NCBI GenBank assembly: GCA_963850345.1
Contig: CAWKKW010000006.1
Coordinates: forward strand, 248,001 to 312,000
Origin: CAWKKW01 sp963850345
GTDB lineage: Bacteria > Acidobacteriota > Terriglobia > Terriglobales > Acidobacteriaceae
Direction: 5' to 3'
DNA: 64,000 bases
Positions 54,305 to 64,000 of this stretch are shown here, piece after piece. The notes beneath the pieces are model-generated. The model had not been told where the DNA came from. It made no database searches and saw only the letters and a program-made list of their open reading frames with translations. The position numbers and the translations under genes are program-made. Position 1 is the first letter of the stretch. Every line of letters begins with the position of its first letter.

Positions 54305-54802
54305 ATGCTGTTTCCCGGAACTACCGGCGATCCGCTGACGGTTGTCACCACCGCGGTGACTCCGGTGGTCATGGTGTCTGCGACGGCGATTCTGATCTCT
54401 GGCGTGAATTCGCGTTACATCGCCATCTCAGATCGGGTGCGAAACCTGGCACACGAGTTCCGATCTGAAAATCCGCCGGAGGAGCGTCGACAGAACATCC
54501 ACAAGCAGATGCTGATCTTTCACCGCCGCCTGGAGCTGGTCTCGTGGGCATCGCGCACCCTCTACATTGCGGTGGGACTCTTCGTTTCGGTAGCGCTGCT
54601 GATTGGCATTTCGATGTGGAGACGGATCTTCGAAGCGATCACACTGCCCATCTTCATCTTGGGCCTGGTGCTGGTTGGGATCGCCATCGCGCTGCAGTTT
54701 ACGGAGTTGCAGATGTCGAATGCGACCATCGTGCTCGAGTCTGCCGATGTGCTGCTGAAAGCGTCGATCCGGGCGCCAGCCGAGGACTCAATCCGGATGT
54801 GA
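54305..54802 (+). CDS. DUF2721 membrane protein
   Basis: The 165-aa product has a helix at about 14-36 (VTPVVMVSATAILISGVNSR), a basic cytosolic segment (RYIAISDRVRNLAHEF, EERRQNIHKQMLIFHRRLEL) and two close helices at about 85-135 (LYIAVGLFVSVALLIG, AITLPIFILGLVLVGIAIAL). This order is that of DUF2721, a family of unknown function. ATG 54305 has GAGGAA six bases upstream. In-frame ATGs at 54275 and 54224 are less likely. It is convergent with sulP. Confidence 0.82.
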   Translation: MLFPGTTGDPLTVVTTAVTPVVMVSATAILISGVNSRYIAISDRVRNLAHEFRSENPPEERRQNIHKQMLIFHRRLELVSWASRTLYIAVGLFVSVALLIGISMWRRIFEAITLPIFILGLVLVGIAIALQFTELQMSNATIVLESADVLLKASIRAPAEDSIRM

Positions 54803-54811
54803 ATGCCTGCA

Positions 54812-54833
54812 TGCCGGTGCAACCTGACCGGCA
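54812..54833. terminator. Possible hairpin between convergent genes
   Basis: TGCCGGT (54812-54818) and ACCGGCA (54827-54833) pair around GCAACCTG. There is no T-run, so intrinsic termination is uncertain. The location between two convergent stops suits a terminator. Confidence 0.35.
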
Positions 54834-54844
54834 GCGCGCAGCGT

Positions 54845-56581
54845 TTACAACGACGCGTGCTCCATGTGGTGCGCGAACTCCTCGCCTACCGAGGAGAAGC
54901 GCTCTTGAATCTCGATAGCCCGCTTCAATGCGGCGTTCACGTTGGGCAGGATACTGCGCGGTCCAATATGGTTCACGAACTCTGCCTGGTTGAGAAACTG
55001 GGCTGGCTGGTGGCGAGCGCCGCAGAGCAACAGGGTACGGCCGGAGCGCTTCAGGTGATCGGAAAACTGCGTCAACGCGTGCAGCCCGGTGGCGTCGATG
55101 GCGGTCATGTTGCGCAACCTGAGAATGACGATTTGCGCGAGGCCGGATAGGTCCGAGGTCTGCTCCGCCAACTTGTCCGTGGTTCCAAAAAGAAAGGGAC
55201 CATGGATGCGCAGAATGGTGACGTAGGGCGGAACGTATTTACCCTGGAGGCTATGCTCCAGGCCTTCGAGGATGTACTCCGGCGTGACTGCGCTGACCGT
55301 AGTCGTCTGCGACACGCGATAGATGTAGATCAGGGCGGCAAGGGCCATGCCGATTTCGACGGCCAGCGTGAGGTCAGCGATGACGGTGAGCGTGAAGGTG
55401 ATCAGCCAAACGGAGATCGCTGCCAGGTCGAGCGAGAGGATGGTCTTGATCTCGCGCCATTCGCCCATGTTGTACGCAACGACCAGCAGGACGGCGGCGA
55501 GGGTGGCCAGCGGGACAAACCTCGCGAGCGGGGCAAACGCAAGGATCACGGCTAGTAGGGTCAGACCGTGAATGATTCCCGAGACGGGTGTTTTGGCGCC
55601 GGCCCGGTAGTTGGTCGCGGTCCGCGCAATCGCGCCGGTGACCGGGATACCGCCGATGATGGGCACGAGAAGATTGGCGAACCCCTGCGCGACCAGTTCG
55701 GCGTTGGAGTTATGTCGTTCGCCAATCATGGTATCGGCGACTACGGCTGAGAGCAGGCTTTCGAGAGCGGCCAGCAGCGCCACCGTGAGAGCCGAGGGCA
55801 GAAGCGGCAGAATCAAGTCGGGGCGAAACCGCGGCAGATCTATGTGAGGCAGGCCCGACGGAATGCCGCCGAAGCGGGAGCCGATCGTCTCGACCGGTAG
55901 ATGGAACAGGGCCACGGCCACAGTGCAGGCGAAGAGGGCGACGATGGTTCCCGGCACCTTGGGAAGAAGCTTCGGCACCAGCAGAATCAGAGCCAACGAA
56001 CCAATGGCCATAGCAACAGTGGGCCAATTCGCGGTGGAGGCATGCATGGCCAGAGCGCGCATGCGCAACAAGAATTCGCCCGGCACATTGGCAAGTCTGA
56101 GGCCGAAAAAGTCTTTGATCTGGGTGGATGCGATGAGCAGGGCAATGCCGTTGGTGAAGCCGATGACGATCGGCCGGGGAATAAACTTGACCGCATTCCC
56201 GAGTCCCGAAAACCCCAGGAACAGCAGAATCACGCCAGCCATCATGGTGATCATGAGCAGGCCTGAAAGCCCGTGCTTCGAGAGGATGCCCGCGACGATC
56301 ACCACGAACGCACCAGTGGGGCCGGCAATCTGTATGCGGGAGCCGCCCATGAGCGACACGACGATGCCGCCGACAATCGCTGTGTAGATTCCAGCCTGGG
56401 GCGATACACCCGACGCGATGCTGAACGCCATGGCGAGCGGCAGGGCGACCAAGCCCACGGTCACGCCCGCCACCAGGTCGCGGAGAAACGTACGGCCGGA
56501 GTAGCCGCGGAGGGAGCCGACAAGATTTGGCTTCCAGTTGGCCCAGGGAATTCGCTTCAAGGCAGACTGCAAATGATTCAT
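54845..56581 (-). CDS. SulP-family anion transporter with STAS domain
   Basis: The 578-aa product has the SulP start DLVAGVTVGLVALPLAMAFS, followed by GGSRIQIAGPTGAFVVIVAG and about twelve helices. A C-terminal STAS domain lies at about 455-560 (TILRIHGPFLFGTTDKLAEQ, VILRLRNMTAIDATGLHALT). Sulfate, bicarbonate or another anion could be carried. The start overlaps the ArsR gene's stop by four bases (ATGA). That pairing suggests the regulator controls uptake of this anion. Confidence 0.92.
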   Translation of the reverse strand: MNHLQSALKRIPWANWKPNLVGSLRGYSGRTFLRDLVAGVTVGLVALPLAMAFSIASGVSPQAGIYTAIVGGIVVSLMGGSRIQIAGPTGAFVVIVAGILSKHGLSGLLMITMMAGVILLFLGFSGLGNAVKFIPRPIVIGFTNGIALLIASTQIKDFFGLRLANVPGEFLLRMRALAMHASTANWPTVAMAIGSLALILLVPKLLPKVPGTIVALFACTVAVALFHLPVETIGSRFGGIPSGLPHIDLPRFRPDLILPLLPSALTVALLAALESLLSAVVADTMIGERHNSNAELVAQGFANLLVPIIGGIPVTGAIARTATNYRAGAKTPVSGIIHGLTLLAVILAFAPLARFVPLATLAAVLLVVAYNMGEWREIKTILSLDLAAISVWLITFTLTVIADLTLAVEIGMALAALIYIYRVSQTTTVSAVTPEYILEGLEHSLQGKYVPPYVTILRIHGPFLFGTTDKLAEQTSDLSGLAQIVILRLRNMTAIDATGLHALTQFSDHLKRSGRTLLLCGARHQPAQFLNQAEFVNHIGPRSILPNVNAALKRAIEIQERFSSVGEEFAHHMEHASL

Positions 56582-56931
56582 GGATGGTTGACCTTTTCTG
56601 TCTCTGCTTCCTGTTCCGCTTCGGCCAGCAAAGAACGGTTCTCCGACAGTTGCCGATAGAAGTAGCGGCGAAGAATGTCCAGCACCTCGACCAGGGCGGA
56701 GTCGCGCAGCGAGTAGAAGACCTGATTGCCGACCTTCCGGTTCACCAGCACTTGTTTGCTTCGCAACACGGAGAGGTGTTGCGAGGCATTGGCTTGCTCG
56801 AGGCCCAGTTCTTCCATGAGCTGCCCGGCCGAGAGCTCCCGGTTCCGGAGGGCCTCTACAATCGCAACCCGAGTCGGATGCGCCAAGGCCTGGAAGATCT
56901 CAGCTTTGAAGCGGCGGAGGGCGTCTGGCAT
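56578..56931 (-). CDS. ArsR-family HTH regulator
   Basis: The 117-aa product has the ArsR winged helix: FQALAHPTRVAIVEALRNRE, LSAGQLMEELGLEQANASQH (recognition helix SQHLSVLRSKQV) and wing VLVNRKVGNQVFYSLRD. There is no ELCVCD-type metal motif and no cysteine at all, so classical arsenic or zinc sensing is unlikely. It is coupled to sulP. A 12-base palindrome lies ten bases upstream of the start. Confidence 0.9.
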   Translation of the reverse strand: MPDALRRFKAEIFQALAHPTRVAIVEALRNRELSAGQLMEELGLEQANASQHLSVLRSKQVLVNRKVGNQVFYSLRDSALVEVLDILRRYFYRQLSENRSLLAEAEQEAETEKVNHP

Positions 56932-56940
56932 ACGTCAATT

Positions 56941-56952
56941 ATATTCGAATAT
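56941..56952. promoter_or_regulatory. Palindromic operator upstream of arsR-sulP
   Basis: ATATTCGAATAT is a perfect 12-base palindrome ten bases before the ArsR ATG. A further GCGAAT follows at 56953-56958. ArsR-family operators are usually AT-rich imperfect palindromes, so autoregulation is likely. Confidence 0.6.
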
Positions 56953-57098
56953 GCGAATGTTATGAGCAGCCCGATCATACTCGTAGGTACCAATGTCACT
57001 TGGTTGCTAAGGCTTGTGAGGGGGCGTCATCAGGCACGCAAATCCTCGGAAATTGGCGCTACCGAGGATTTATCAGCTGCGCGGATGAAGCGCGCCAA

Positions 57099-59155
57099 CT
57101 ACCAGACGCTGCAAATCTTTTCCTTGACCATCGGTTGGCCAGCTTTGCAGGCAAAGGCTTCGCGGAATTGCGGCATGTTCACGACCACGCCGTTGATGCG
57201 GAACTCGCCGGGCGAGTGAGGATCGGTGATGGCCTGCATGCGCGACTGCTCGGGCCGTTCGTTGACGCAGGCCCACTGTGCAAAGCCGATGAAGAAGCGC
57301 TGGTCAGGCGTGAGACCATCCCGGGGTTCGAGGTGTTGTGCGGCGGTGGCCTTCTTCCAAGCGATGTATCCGAGGATTTCGCCGCCGAGATCCGCCACAT
57401 CTTCGCCGCTGGTCAGCTTGCTGTTGATGTGCACATCGTCGACCACGACGTACTGCGCATACTGATCGCGCACACACTGTACGCGCTCTTCAAACTTCTT
57501 CGCGTCTTCCGGTGTCCACCAGTCCTTCAAATTGCCGTTAGCGTCGAACTTACGGCCCTCGTCGTCGAATCCGTGCGTCAGTTCATGACCGATGGTGCCG
57601 CCGGTGTCTCCATAGTTTGGCGCATCATCCAGCTTGGCGTCATACAGCGGCGGCTGCAGCACGCCGGCGGGGAAGTTGATGTCGTTCATCTGCGGATTGT
57701 AGTAAGCATTCACGGTTGGCGGCGTCATGCCCCATTCGCTGCGGTCGACTGGCTTGCCCACTTTGGCAAGCTGGCGCTTGTTTTCGAAGAGGATGGAACG
57801 CTCCACGTCGCCGTAATAGTCGTCGGGCTTGATCTCAAGCGAGGAGTAGTCGCGCCACTTGTCGGGGTAGCCGACCTTGTTGCGAATGCCGTGCAGCTTG
57901 AGCAGCGCCTGCTGCTTGGTCGGGTCGCTCATCCAGTCCAGGTGCTCAATCTCCTGCTGCATGGCCTGTTCGATTTCGTCGGTCATCTTGACCGTCTGCG
58001 TTTTCATGTCGGCGCCAAAGGTGCGACGGACAAACTCCTGGCCCAACGCTTCGCCAAGGTACGTGTTCACTTGAGAGACGCAGCGCTTCCACGCGGACGC
58101 ATCTGCGGAATGCCGCGCAAATATTTGCTGTAGAAGTCGAACGAAGCCTGCTGGAAATTGCTGGAGAGGAAATTCGCCTCACCGTTGGCCGCGTGGAAAC
58201 GAAGGTAGGTCTTGAGCGAGTCGAGGGGCTCCTTTTCGATCACGGTATTCAGTGCTTTGAAGAACTCAGGCTGGGTCATGTTGACCGACTGCACGTCGCC
58301 GAGGTGCAGACTGGAGAAATACTGCGGCCAGTTGAGTGCCGGGGCCATGGCGCTGACCTGCGCGACGGTCATCTTGTGGTCGAGGTTGTGGGGTTCGCGG
58401 CGATCCACACGGGTCAGGGAGGCCGTGGCCAGGGAAGTCTCCAGACGCATCACGGTGGCCGCGTCGGTCTTTGCCTGCGCGGGTGGCTCGCCGGACATGC
58501 CGAAGATCTGCGCGACGTAATCAACGTATTTCTGCCGAATCTCCTGCGACTTGGCATCGGTCTTGACGTAGTAGTCGCGGTCGGGAAGGCCGAGGCCGCC
58601 GGCGTCAATCCAGACAATCATCTTCTCGGAATCGCGGAAATCCTGATTCGCGCCGGTGTCAAAGAGCGCGTTGCCGGGCCAGTAGAGATGCGCATTGGCG
58701 AGGAAGACGGGCAGATCGGCCTGCTTGAGTTGGGCAATGGCGGCCAGCTTGGCTTTTAATGGCTCAGTGCCTCGCGCGTCGATGGCCTGGGTATTCATGC
58801 AGGCGCTGAAGTAGTCGCCGATCTTCTGCTGGGTGGCCGAGCGGTTTTTAGCGCTGGCACTGTCGTCGAGAATGCCCCACAGCAGCCGCTGATTGTCCTG
58901 CGTCAGCTTTGCGTACACGTCCCAGACGGATTGGTCTGCCGGCAGCGGGTTGTTCTTCAGCCAGCCTCCGCAGGCGTACTGATAGAAGTTTTCGCAGGGG
59001 TTCACGCTCTTGTCCATCGAGGTGACGTCGAGACTGGGCGAGTAGGGCATCGCCTGGAGCGGAGTTTCGGCCGGCGTTGCGGTCGTTGTTTGCTGGGCCT
59101 GCGTACTGAGACAGGCAGCGAGTAACCCCAAAAGAATGGGAAGTCTTGGCTTCAC
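57099..59155 (-). pseudogene. M13-family metallopeptidase split by a one-base frameshift
   Basis: Two adjacent frames together make one M13 (neprilysin-like) peptidase of about 685 aa. The N-part (59155-58067, 362 aa) has a signal peptide and MDKSVNPCENFYQYACGGWL. The C-part (58070-57099) has the zinc site IGHELTHGFDDEGRKFD with the third ligand in GEDVADLGGE, and ends in the family's KICSVW. The conserved RWKRC region is broken near 58091: the DNA reads CCG CGT GGA AGC where CCG CGN TGG AAG would keep frame, so one base is missing. The N-part stop and a GTG for the C-part overlap as GTGA. A SCO gene lies 30 bases upstream. Confidence 0.85.
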
Positions 59156-59185
59156 AAGTCACCTCAAGCCAGAGATTCTATTCGC

Positions 59186-60043
59186 TCAGCCGGCGGCGTG
59201 CACCTTCGGCTTTTTCATCAGGAGATAGAGCATGCCCGCAAGCGCCAGCATCGAACCCATACCGGCGAGCCCCATCACTCGCAAAACGGAGACGGTGTAG
59301 CGGCCTTGTCCGGGGCTGTAGTTGCAGCAGTAGAGGAGCACCAGGTCGCTCACGCTGCCGATGTGGTTATTGCTGGATTCAACCAGCGCCAGGCGCACAT
59401 CGCGGGACTGGTAATCAATGCCGGAGAGGTACTTGGACATGCGGCCTTCCGGGGTGACGAACATGATCACGCTGGAGTGGGCGAACTGGTCCATCTTACC
59501 GTCTGGTCCAGGCACGCGAACGTAGTGGAAGCCGGCAGCATTGGCGAGGTCGGTGATCGATGCCTGATCGCCGGTAAGGAAGTGGACGCCGTCGGCGTAT
59601 TCTGCGCCAAGCATTCCGACAAAGTGTTGCTTGGCTTCGACGGCATCTGCAGGCTTGTCGCTCGGGTCGATGGAGACAACTACCACGTCATACTGGTGGC
59701 CGGGATGGAAGCCGGTCTGCTTGAGCGCGGCTGCGGCTCCGTGCAGCACCTGAGGGCACAGCATGCCGCATTTGAAGTACACCAGCGCAAGGACGACCGG
59801 CCTTTTGGAGAAATATTGGCCAAGTGCGACATTGGAGCCGGACTCGTCGCGAAAACGGTCGGCGAGTGGAAGCTGGTGGTTGAGATTCTGGTCGATGCCG
59901 GAGTTCTTCAAATAATCGGGGCGAACTTGCGCGGCAGTGCCAATAGGCTTGTCGGCTGAATATTGCTGCGCATTGGCTGGCCAGGTCGCGAATAGCGCGG
60001 CAGCGAGGATCGGGAGCTGCCACAGGGAACCAAAACGTCTCAC
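59186..60043 (-). CDS. SCO1/SenC-family protein with C-terminal membrane anchor
   Basis: SCO proteins deliver copper to the CuA site of cytochrome oxidase or act as thiol oxidoreductases. The 285-aa product has a signal peptide (about 1-26, ending ANAQQ). The copper/redox motif C92GMLC96 lies in VYFKCGMLCPQVLHGA, with a late His in MDQFAHSSVIMFVTPEG. A C-terminal helix follows (about 255-280, GLAGMGSMLALAGMLYLLMKK). GTG 60043 has GAGGT four bases upstream. The longer frame to 60202 is not protein-like before it. No oxidase genes are in the window. The broken M13 gene follows. Confidence 0.87.
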   Translation of the reverse strand: MRRFGSLWQLPILAAALFATWPANAQQYSADKPIGTAAQVRPDYLKNSGIDQNLNHQLPLADRFRDESGSNVALGQYFSKRPVVLALVYFKCGMLCPQVLHGAAAALKQTGFHPGHQYDVVVVSIDPSDKPADAVEAKQHFVGMLGAEYADGVHFLTGDQASITDLANAAGFHYVRVPGPDGKMDQFAHSSVIMFVTPEGRMSKYLSGIDYQSRDVRLALVESSNNHIGSVSDLVLLYCCNYSPGQGRYTVSVLRVMGLAGMGSMLALAGMLYLLMKKPKVHAAG

Positions 60044-60119
60044 ATCTACCTCACCCTTCAGAATACTCCGTTGAGTGGCGAGGCCAATCTTCCGACAGGA
60101 TTTGGCCCCGGGACCGTAT

Positions 60120-61250
60120 TCATTGGGCCAAAGGCGTGAGCCGTACAGTGCGTCCAGTGCGCGCCGAATCTCGCGCTGCGTCGAGAATCTGCATGACGAC
60201 AATATTGGTGTCGAGCGCCGTGAGATCGCCGGAGGGCTGCAACTGGCCGTTCAACACCGCAGCCAGGTAGTGGAGCGAGTCATCGTTGGGAGAGGAGAGC
60301 GGTGTCGCGGTCTGCTCGGATTCGTGCTCCTCGTGTTCGTGGCGGACCCTCAAATGGCTGGATTCCACCGTGATTGCGTAGCCGGTGGCGCCGTAGACCT
60401 CCATGTCTTTGCGGCCGAAGGGCCAATTCCAGGAGGCCTGGATGACCGCCTGCGCGTGCGGATAACTCAGGACGATGGTGGCATCGTCGTCAACGTTCGG
60501 GTAGATGGCGGGCTTATCGTGCTGTGTGACGGCGGTGACGCTCACCGGCGACTCGCCGTGCATGAGCCAGGTCATCAGGTCGGCTCCGTAGCAGCCGAAG
60601 TCGAACAGCGCTCCGGCGCCATTGCGCTGCGGATCCGTGAGGAAGTTGAGAAACTCGGGCGGAACGCCGATCTCCTTCGGCCCATTGTGTCCGTCGTGAA
60701 TGACCACCTTGCGGACGTCGCCCAGCTTGCCGGTTTCCAGTTCGTCGTAAGCCGCGCGATTGCTGGAGTACCAGGTGGTTTCGTAGTTCACGAGCACCTG
60801 GATGTGACCTTCGCGCGCGGCGCGGCGGATGGCCAGTGCGTCATTGAGCGAAGTGCAGAGCGGCTTCTCGACCATGACGGAGACGCCACGCTGGGCTGCC
60901 GCTTCGATCACGCGCCGATGTTCGGCGATGCTGGTGTAGACCAGCAGGGCGCGTGGATGGGCCTGCGAGATCATGCTGTCGAGCTTGGGGTAGAAGAGGT
61001 GGTGATCGAGCGAATACTTCTTCTCGTACTTGAGCGCCAGCGCGGGGTCGGGCTCCACGATGCCGACGAGTTGCACGTCGGGATGGTGAGCCAGTTGCGC
61101 GAGAAAGCCTTCGACGTGCCCGTGAACCAGTCCGACGACCGCGACCGGAAGGGGTCCGGACTGTGCACCGGCAAGGCTGGGCGCAAAGACGATGAGGCCA
61201 AGCATGAGGAGGCGGAGAAAGGAACGGGAGGGAGGCGAAGGAGCTGTCAT
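60120..61250 (-). CDS. Exported Gfo/Idh/MocA-family protein
   Basis: The 376-aa product has a Sec-type signal peptide (LRLLMLGLIVFAPSLAGAQ). A Rossmann-like domain (PLPVAVVGLVHGHVEGFLAQ; ALLVYTSIAEHRRVIEAAAQ; VMVEKPLCTS with the family's Glu-Lys-Pro) and the C-terminal alpha/beta domain follow (GALFDFGCYGADLMTWLM; ASWNWPFGRKDMEVYGATG). The usual glycine-rich GxGxxG is replaced by GLVHGHVEG. No twin-arginine motif is visible, so a cofactor would have to bind after export. Substrate unknown. ATG 61250 is chosen. ATGs at 61259 and 61262 are in frame. Confidence 0.78.
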   Translation of the reverse strand: MTAPSPPSRSFLRLLMLGLIVFAPSLAGAQSGPLPVAVVGLVHGHVEGFLAQLAHHPDVQLVGIVEPDPALALKYEKKYSLDHHLFYPKLDSMISQAHPRALLVYTSIAEHRRVIEAAAQRGVSVMVEKPLCTSLNDALAIRRAAREGHIQVLVNYETTWYSSNRAAYDELETGKLGDVRKVVIHDGHNGPKEIGVPPEFLNFLTDPQRNGAGALFDFGCYGADLMTWLMHGESPVSVTAVTQHDKPAIYPNVDDDATIVLSYPHAQAVIQASWNWPFGRKDMEVYGATGYAITVESSHLRVRHEHEEHESEQTATPLSSPNDDSLHYLAAVLNGQLQPSGDLTALDTNIVVMQILDAARDSARTGRTVRLTPLAQ

Positions 61251-61382
61251 AGATGGCATCAAGGTTCCTGGCGAGACGATTTTACGCTGCCGCCGCAGAT
61301 TGCCACTCCTCTTCAGCGGATGTTAGCCTCAGGTTGTTCTGTTCTCAGTATTTATCCATTCCGTTCGGAGATCGACATACCC

Positions 61383-62783
<1,401 letters not shown>

Positions 62784-62844
62784 CCGTCGCTGTGCAATGG
62801 CCGTGGCGGACACAGCCGGCCCCGACGAGGATTAAAGGAGAAGT

Positions 62845-63771
62845 ATGCGGAAGAAGGTAACGATAGTAGGCGCAGGCAACGTGGGTGCTACGGCAGCGCA
62901 CTGGATTGCCTCGAAAGAACTAGCGGACGTGGTGCTGATCGATGTGGTCGAAGGCGTGCCCCAGGGCAAGGGTCTGGACCTGCTGGAAGCCATGCCAATC
63001 GAAAAGCGCGACAGCCACATCATCGGGTCGAACGACTACGCCGATACTGCGAACTCAGACATCGTGGTAATTACAGCCGGGATACCGCGCAAGCCGGGCA
63101 TGAGTCGCGACGATCTGTTGCAGACCAACTACAAAATTATGTCGGATGTGGTCGGTAAGGTTGTTACCCACTCGCCCAACTGCATCTTGATTATTGTTTC
63201 AAATCCGCTGGACGCGATGGCGCAGGCCGCGTTCCGTCAAGCGAAGTTCAATCGTGAACGCGTGATCGGCATGGCCGGCGTTCTGGATTCCGCGCGCTTC
63301 CGCACGTTCATCGCGGAGGAATTGAAGGTGTCCGTCGAGAATGTAACAGCGTTTGTACTTGGAGGGCATGGCGACACCATGGTCCCATTGCCGCGTTACT
63401 CGACCGTGGCGGGTATTCCGATCACCGACCTGATGGACGCGGCCACCATCGAACGCCTGGTGCAACGCACCCGAGACGGCGGCGCAGAGATCGTGAAGTA
63501 TCTCAAGACCGGCAGCGCGTATTATGCGCCTTCGGCCGCGGCAGTCGAGATGGTGGAAGCAATCCTGAAAGATAAGAAGAAGATCCTGCCGTGTGCCGCT
63601 TACCTCGATGGCGAGTATGGCATCTCCGGCTACTACATCGGCGTGCCCTGCAAGCTGGGATCGCGCGGTCTGGAGCAGATTATCGAGATCAAGCTGACCG
63701 ATGAAGAGAAGGCCGCCCTGCAGAAGAGCGCCGATTCGGTGAAGGAACTCTGCGCGGTGATCGGCGTTTAA
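62845..63771 (+). CDS. mdh: Malate dehydrogenase
   Basis: Mdh oxidises malate to oxaloacetate with NAD+. The 308-aa LDH-like product has the dinucleotide motif TIVGAGNVGATAAHW, Asp37-type NAD selectivity (VVLIDVVEGVPQGK), VSNPLDAM, the substrate Arg in GIPRKPGMSRDDLLQTN, MAGVLDSARFR, and catalytic His175 in VLGGHGDTMVPL. AAGGAG lies just before the ATG. It lies 61 bases after icd, so the two TCA genes are probably co-transcribed. A bidirectional terminator follows. Confidence 0.96.
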   Translation: MRKKVTIVGAGNVGATAAHWIASKELADVVLIDVVEGVPQGKGLDLLEAMPIEKRDSHIIGSNDYADTANSDIVVITAGIPRKPGMSRDDLLQTNYKIMSDVVGKVVTHSPNCILIIVSNPLDAMAQAAFRQAKFNRERVIGMAGVLDSARFRTFIAEELKVSVENVTAFVLGGHGDTMVPLPRYSTVAGIPITDLMDAATIERLVQRTRDGGAEIVKYLKTGSAYYAPSAAAVEMVEAILKDKKKILPCAAYLDGEYGISGYYIGVPCKLGSRGLEQIIEIKLTDEEKAALQKSADSVKELCAVIGV

Positions 63772-63800
63772 ACAGTGGATTAACACTTCTCTGAAACAGA

Positions 63801-63828
63801 AAATGCCCGCCTTTGAAGGCGGGCATTT
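63801..63828. terminator. Bidirectional intrinsic terminator after mdh
   Basis: AAATGCCCGCC (63801-63811) and GGCGGGCATTT (63818-63828) form a perfect 11-base stem with the loop TTTGAA. It separates convergent mdh and the cyclophilin gene and can serve both strands. Confidence 0.92.
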
Positions 63829-63847
63829 CTATGTGCGTTTCCGCGGA

Positions 63848-64000
63848 TTAGACGTGCTCGATCACTACGCTTTCGAGTACCACGGGCTTATGCGGCTTGT
63901 CCTGTGCGCCGCGCGGCACCTTGGAGATCTTCTCCGCGATGTCGTAGCCTTCGATCACTTCGCCGAAGATGGTGTGCTTGCCCGTGAGCCAATCCGTATT
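63848..64000 (-). CDS. Cyclophilin-type peptidyl-prolyl isomerase (C-terminal 50 residues; 5' part beyond window)
   Basis: The frame is open to the right edge and ends at TAA 63848. The visible residues match the cyclophilin C-terminus: NTDWLTGKHTIFGEVIEGYD followed by KISKVPRGAQDKPHKPVV and LESVVIEHV. Cyclophilins catalyse proline cis-trans isomerisation in folding. Cytosolic or exported location cannot be judged because the N-terminus is missing. Confidence 0.88.
   Translation of the reverse strand, partial: NTDWLTGKHTIFGEVIEGYDIAEKISKVPRGAQDKPHKPVVLESVVIEHV

Noticed and set aside
60075..61382. Upstream extension of the icd frame by about 436 codons
   Set aside because: The extension is antisense to the Gfo/Idh gene. 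The family start is ATG 61383.

Overview
The window is chromosomal DNA of high GC content. It is tightly packed with housekeeping and envelope genes on both strands. I see no plasmid, phage, insertion sequence, CRISPR array, rRNA or tRNA gene. Gene content points to an acidobacterium, probably class Terriglobia: tandem DUF2059 proteins beside eno, a FecR-domain protein with a Trp/Gly/Tyr-rich tail, a choice-of-anchor-D lipoprotein, a Wzi-like outer membrane protein and a DUF985 cupin. This placement is inference from gene content, not from a marker gene. TTG and GTG starts with strong ribosome binding sites recur (ABC ATPase, CocE hydrolase, purB, arginine decarboxylase, Dabb protein, gpmI).

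Layout. 1-6.1 kb: a truncated secreted glycine-zipper protein, then a lower-glycolysis block, eno - DUF2059 - DUF2059 - gpmI, closed by a terminator. 6.2-13 kb: Wzi-like barrel protein, PhyH dioxygenase with a small membrane protein, an orphan E1-alpha-like protein lacking thiamine-diphosphate motifs, argJ and a divergent orphan ABC ATPase. 13-21.6 kb: a polyglycine-hydrolase-like serine hydrolase, thiG, ruvC with a coupled exported protein, a FecR protein, rsmA, glgA and a small repeat cluster. 21.6-31.8 kb: APC permease, a 1047-aa ASH-repeat/beta-helix lipoprotein with a CRP-like palindrome upstream, a GT39-type glycosyltransferase, uvrC and an OmpA-type lipoprotein. 31.9-41.2 kb: uvrA - CPBP protease - pyrE operon, a 57-aa membrane protein, a CocE-type hydrolase, and purB - ubiX.

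41.3-47.4 kb holds a response regulator with an uncommon output domain, a DUF2007 protein, marR - clcA with an operator at the marR start, a glutaredoxin, a TonB protein, a DUF985 cupin and tadA. 47.4-51.2 kb encodes a complete route from arginine to putrescine: pyruvoyl arginine decarboxylase, N-carbamoylputrescine amidase and agmatine deiminase, with a LysR gene upstream. 51.3-57 kb holds a Dabb protein, an 820-aa secreted protein of unknown function, a DUF2721 protein, and arsR - sulP with a palindromic operator. 57-64 kb holds a frameshifted M13 peptidase next to a SCO protein, an exported Gfo/Idh-type protein, and icd - mdh of the TCA cycle, with a terminator before a truncated cyclophilin.

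The most useful leads are the polyglycine-hydrolase-like protein, the E1-alpha-like protein without cofactor motifs, the exported oxidoreductase-fold protein with an altered Rossmann loop, the compact putrescine cluster, and the M13 gene interrupted at a four-base GTGA overlap. I did not find a clearly new multi-gene defence or mobile system.
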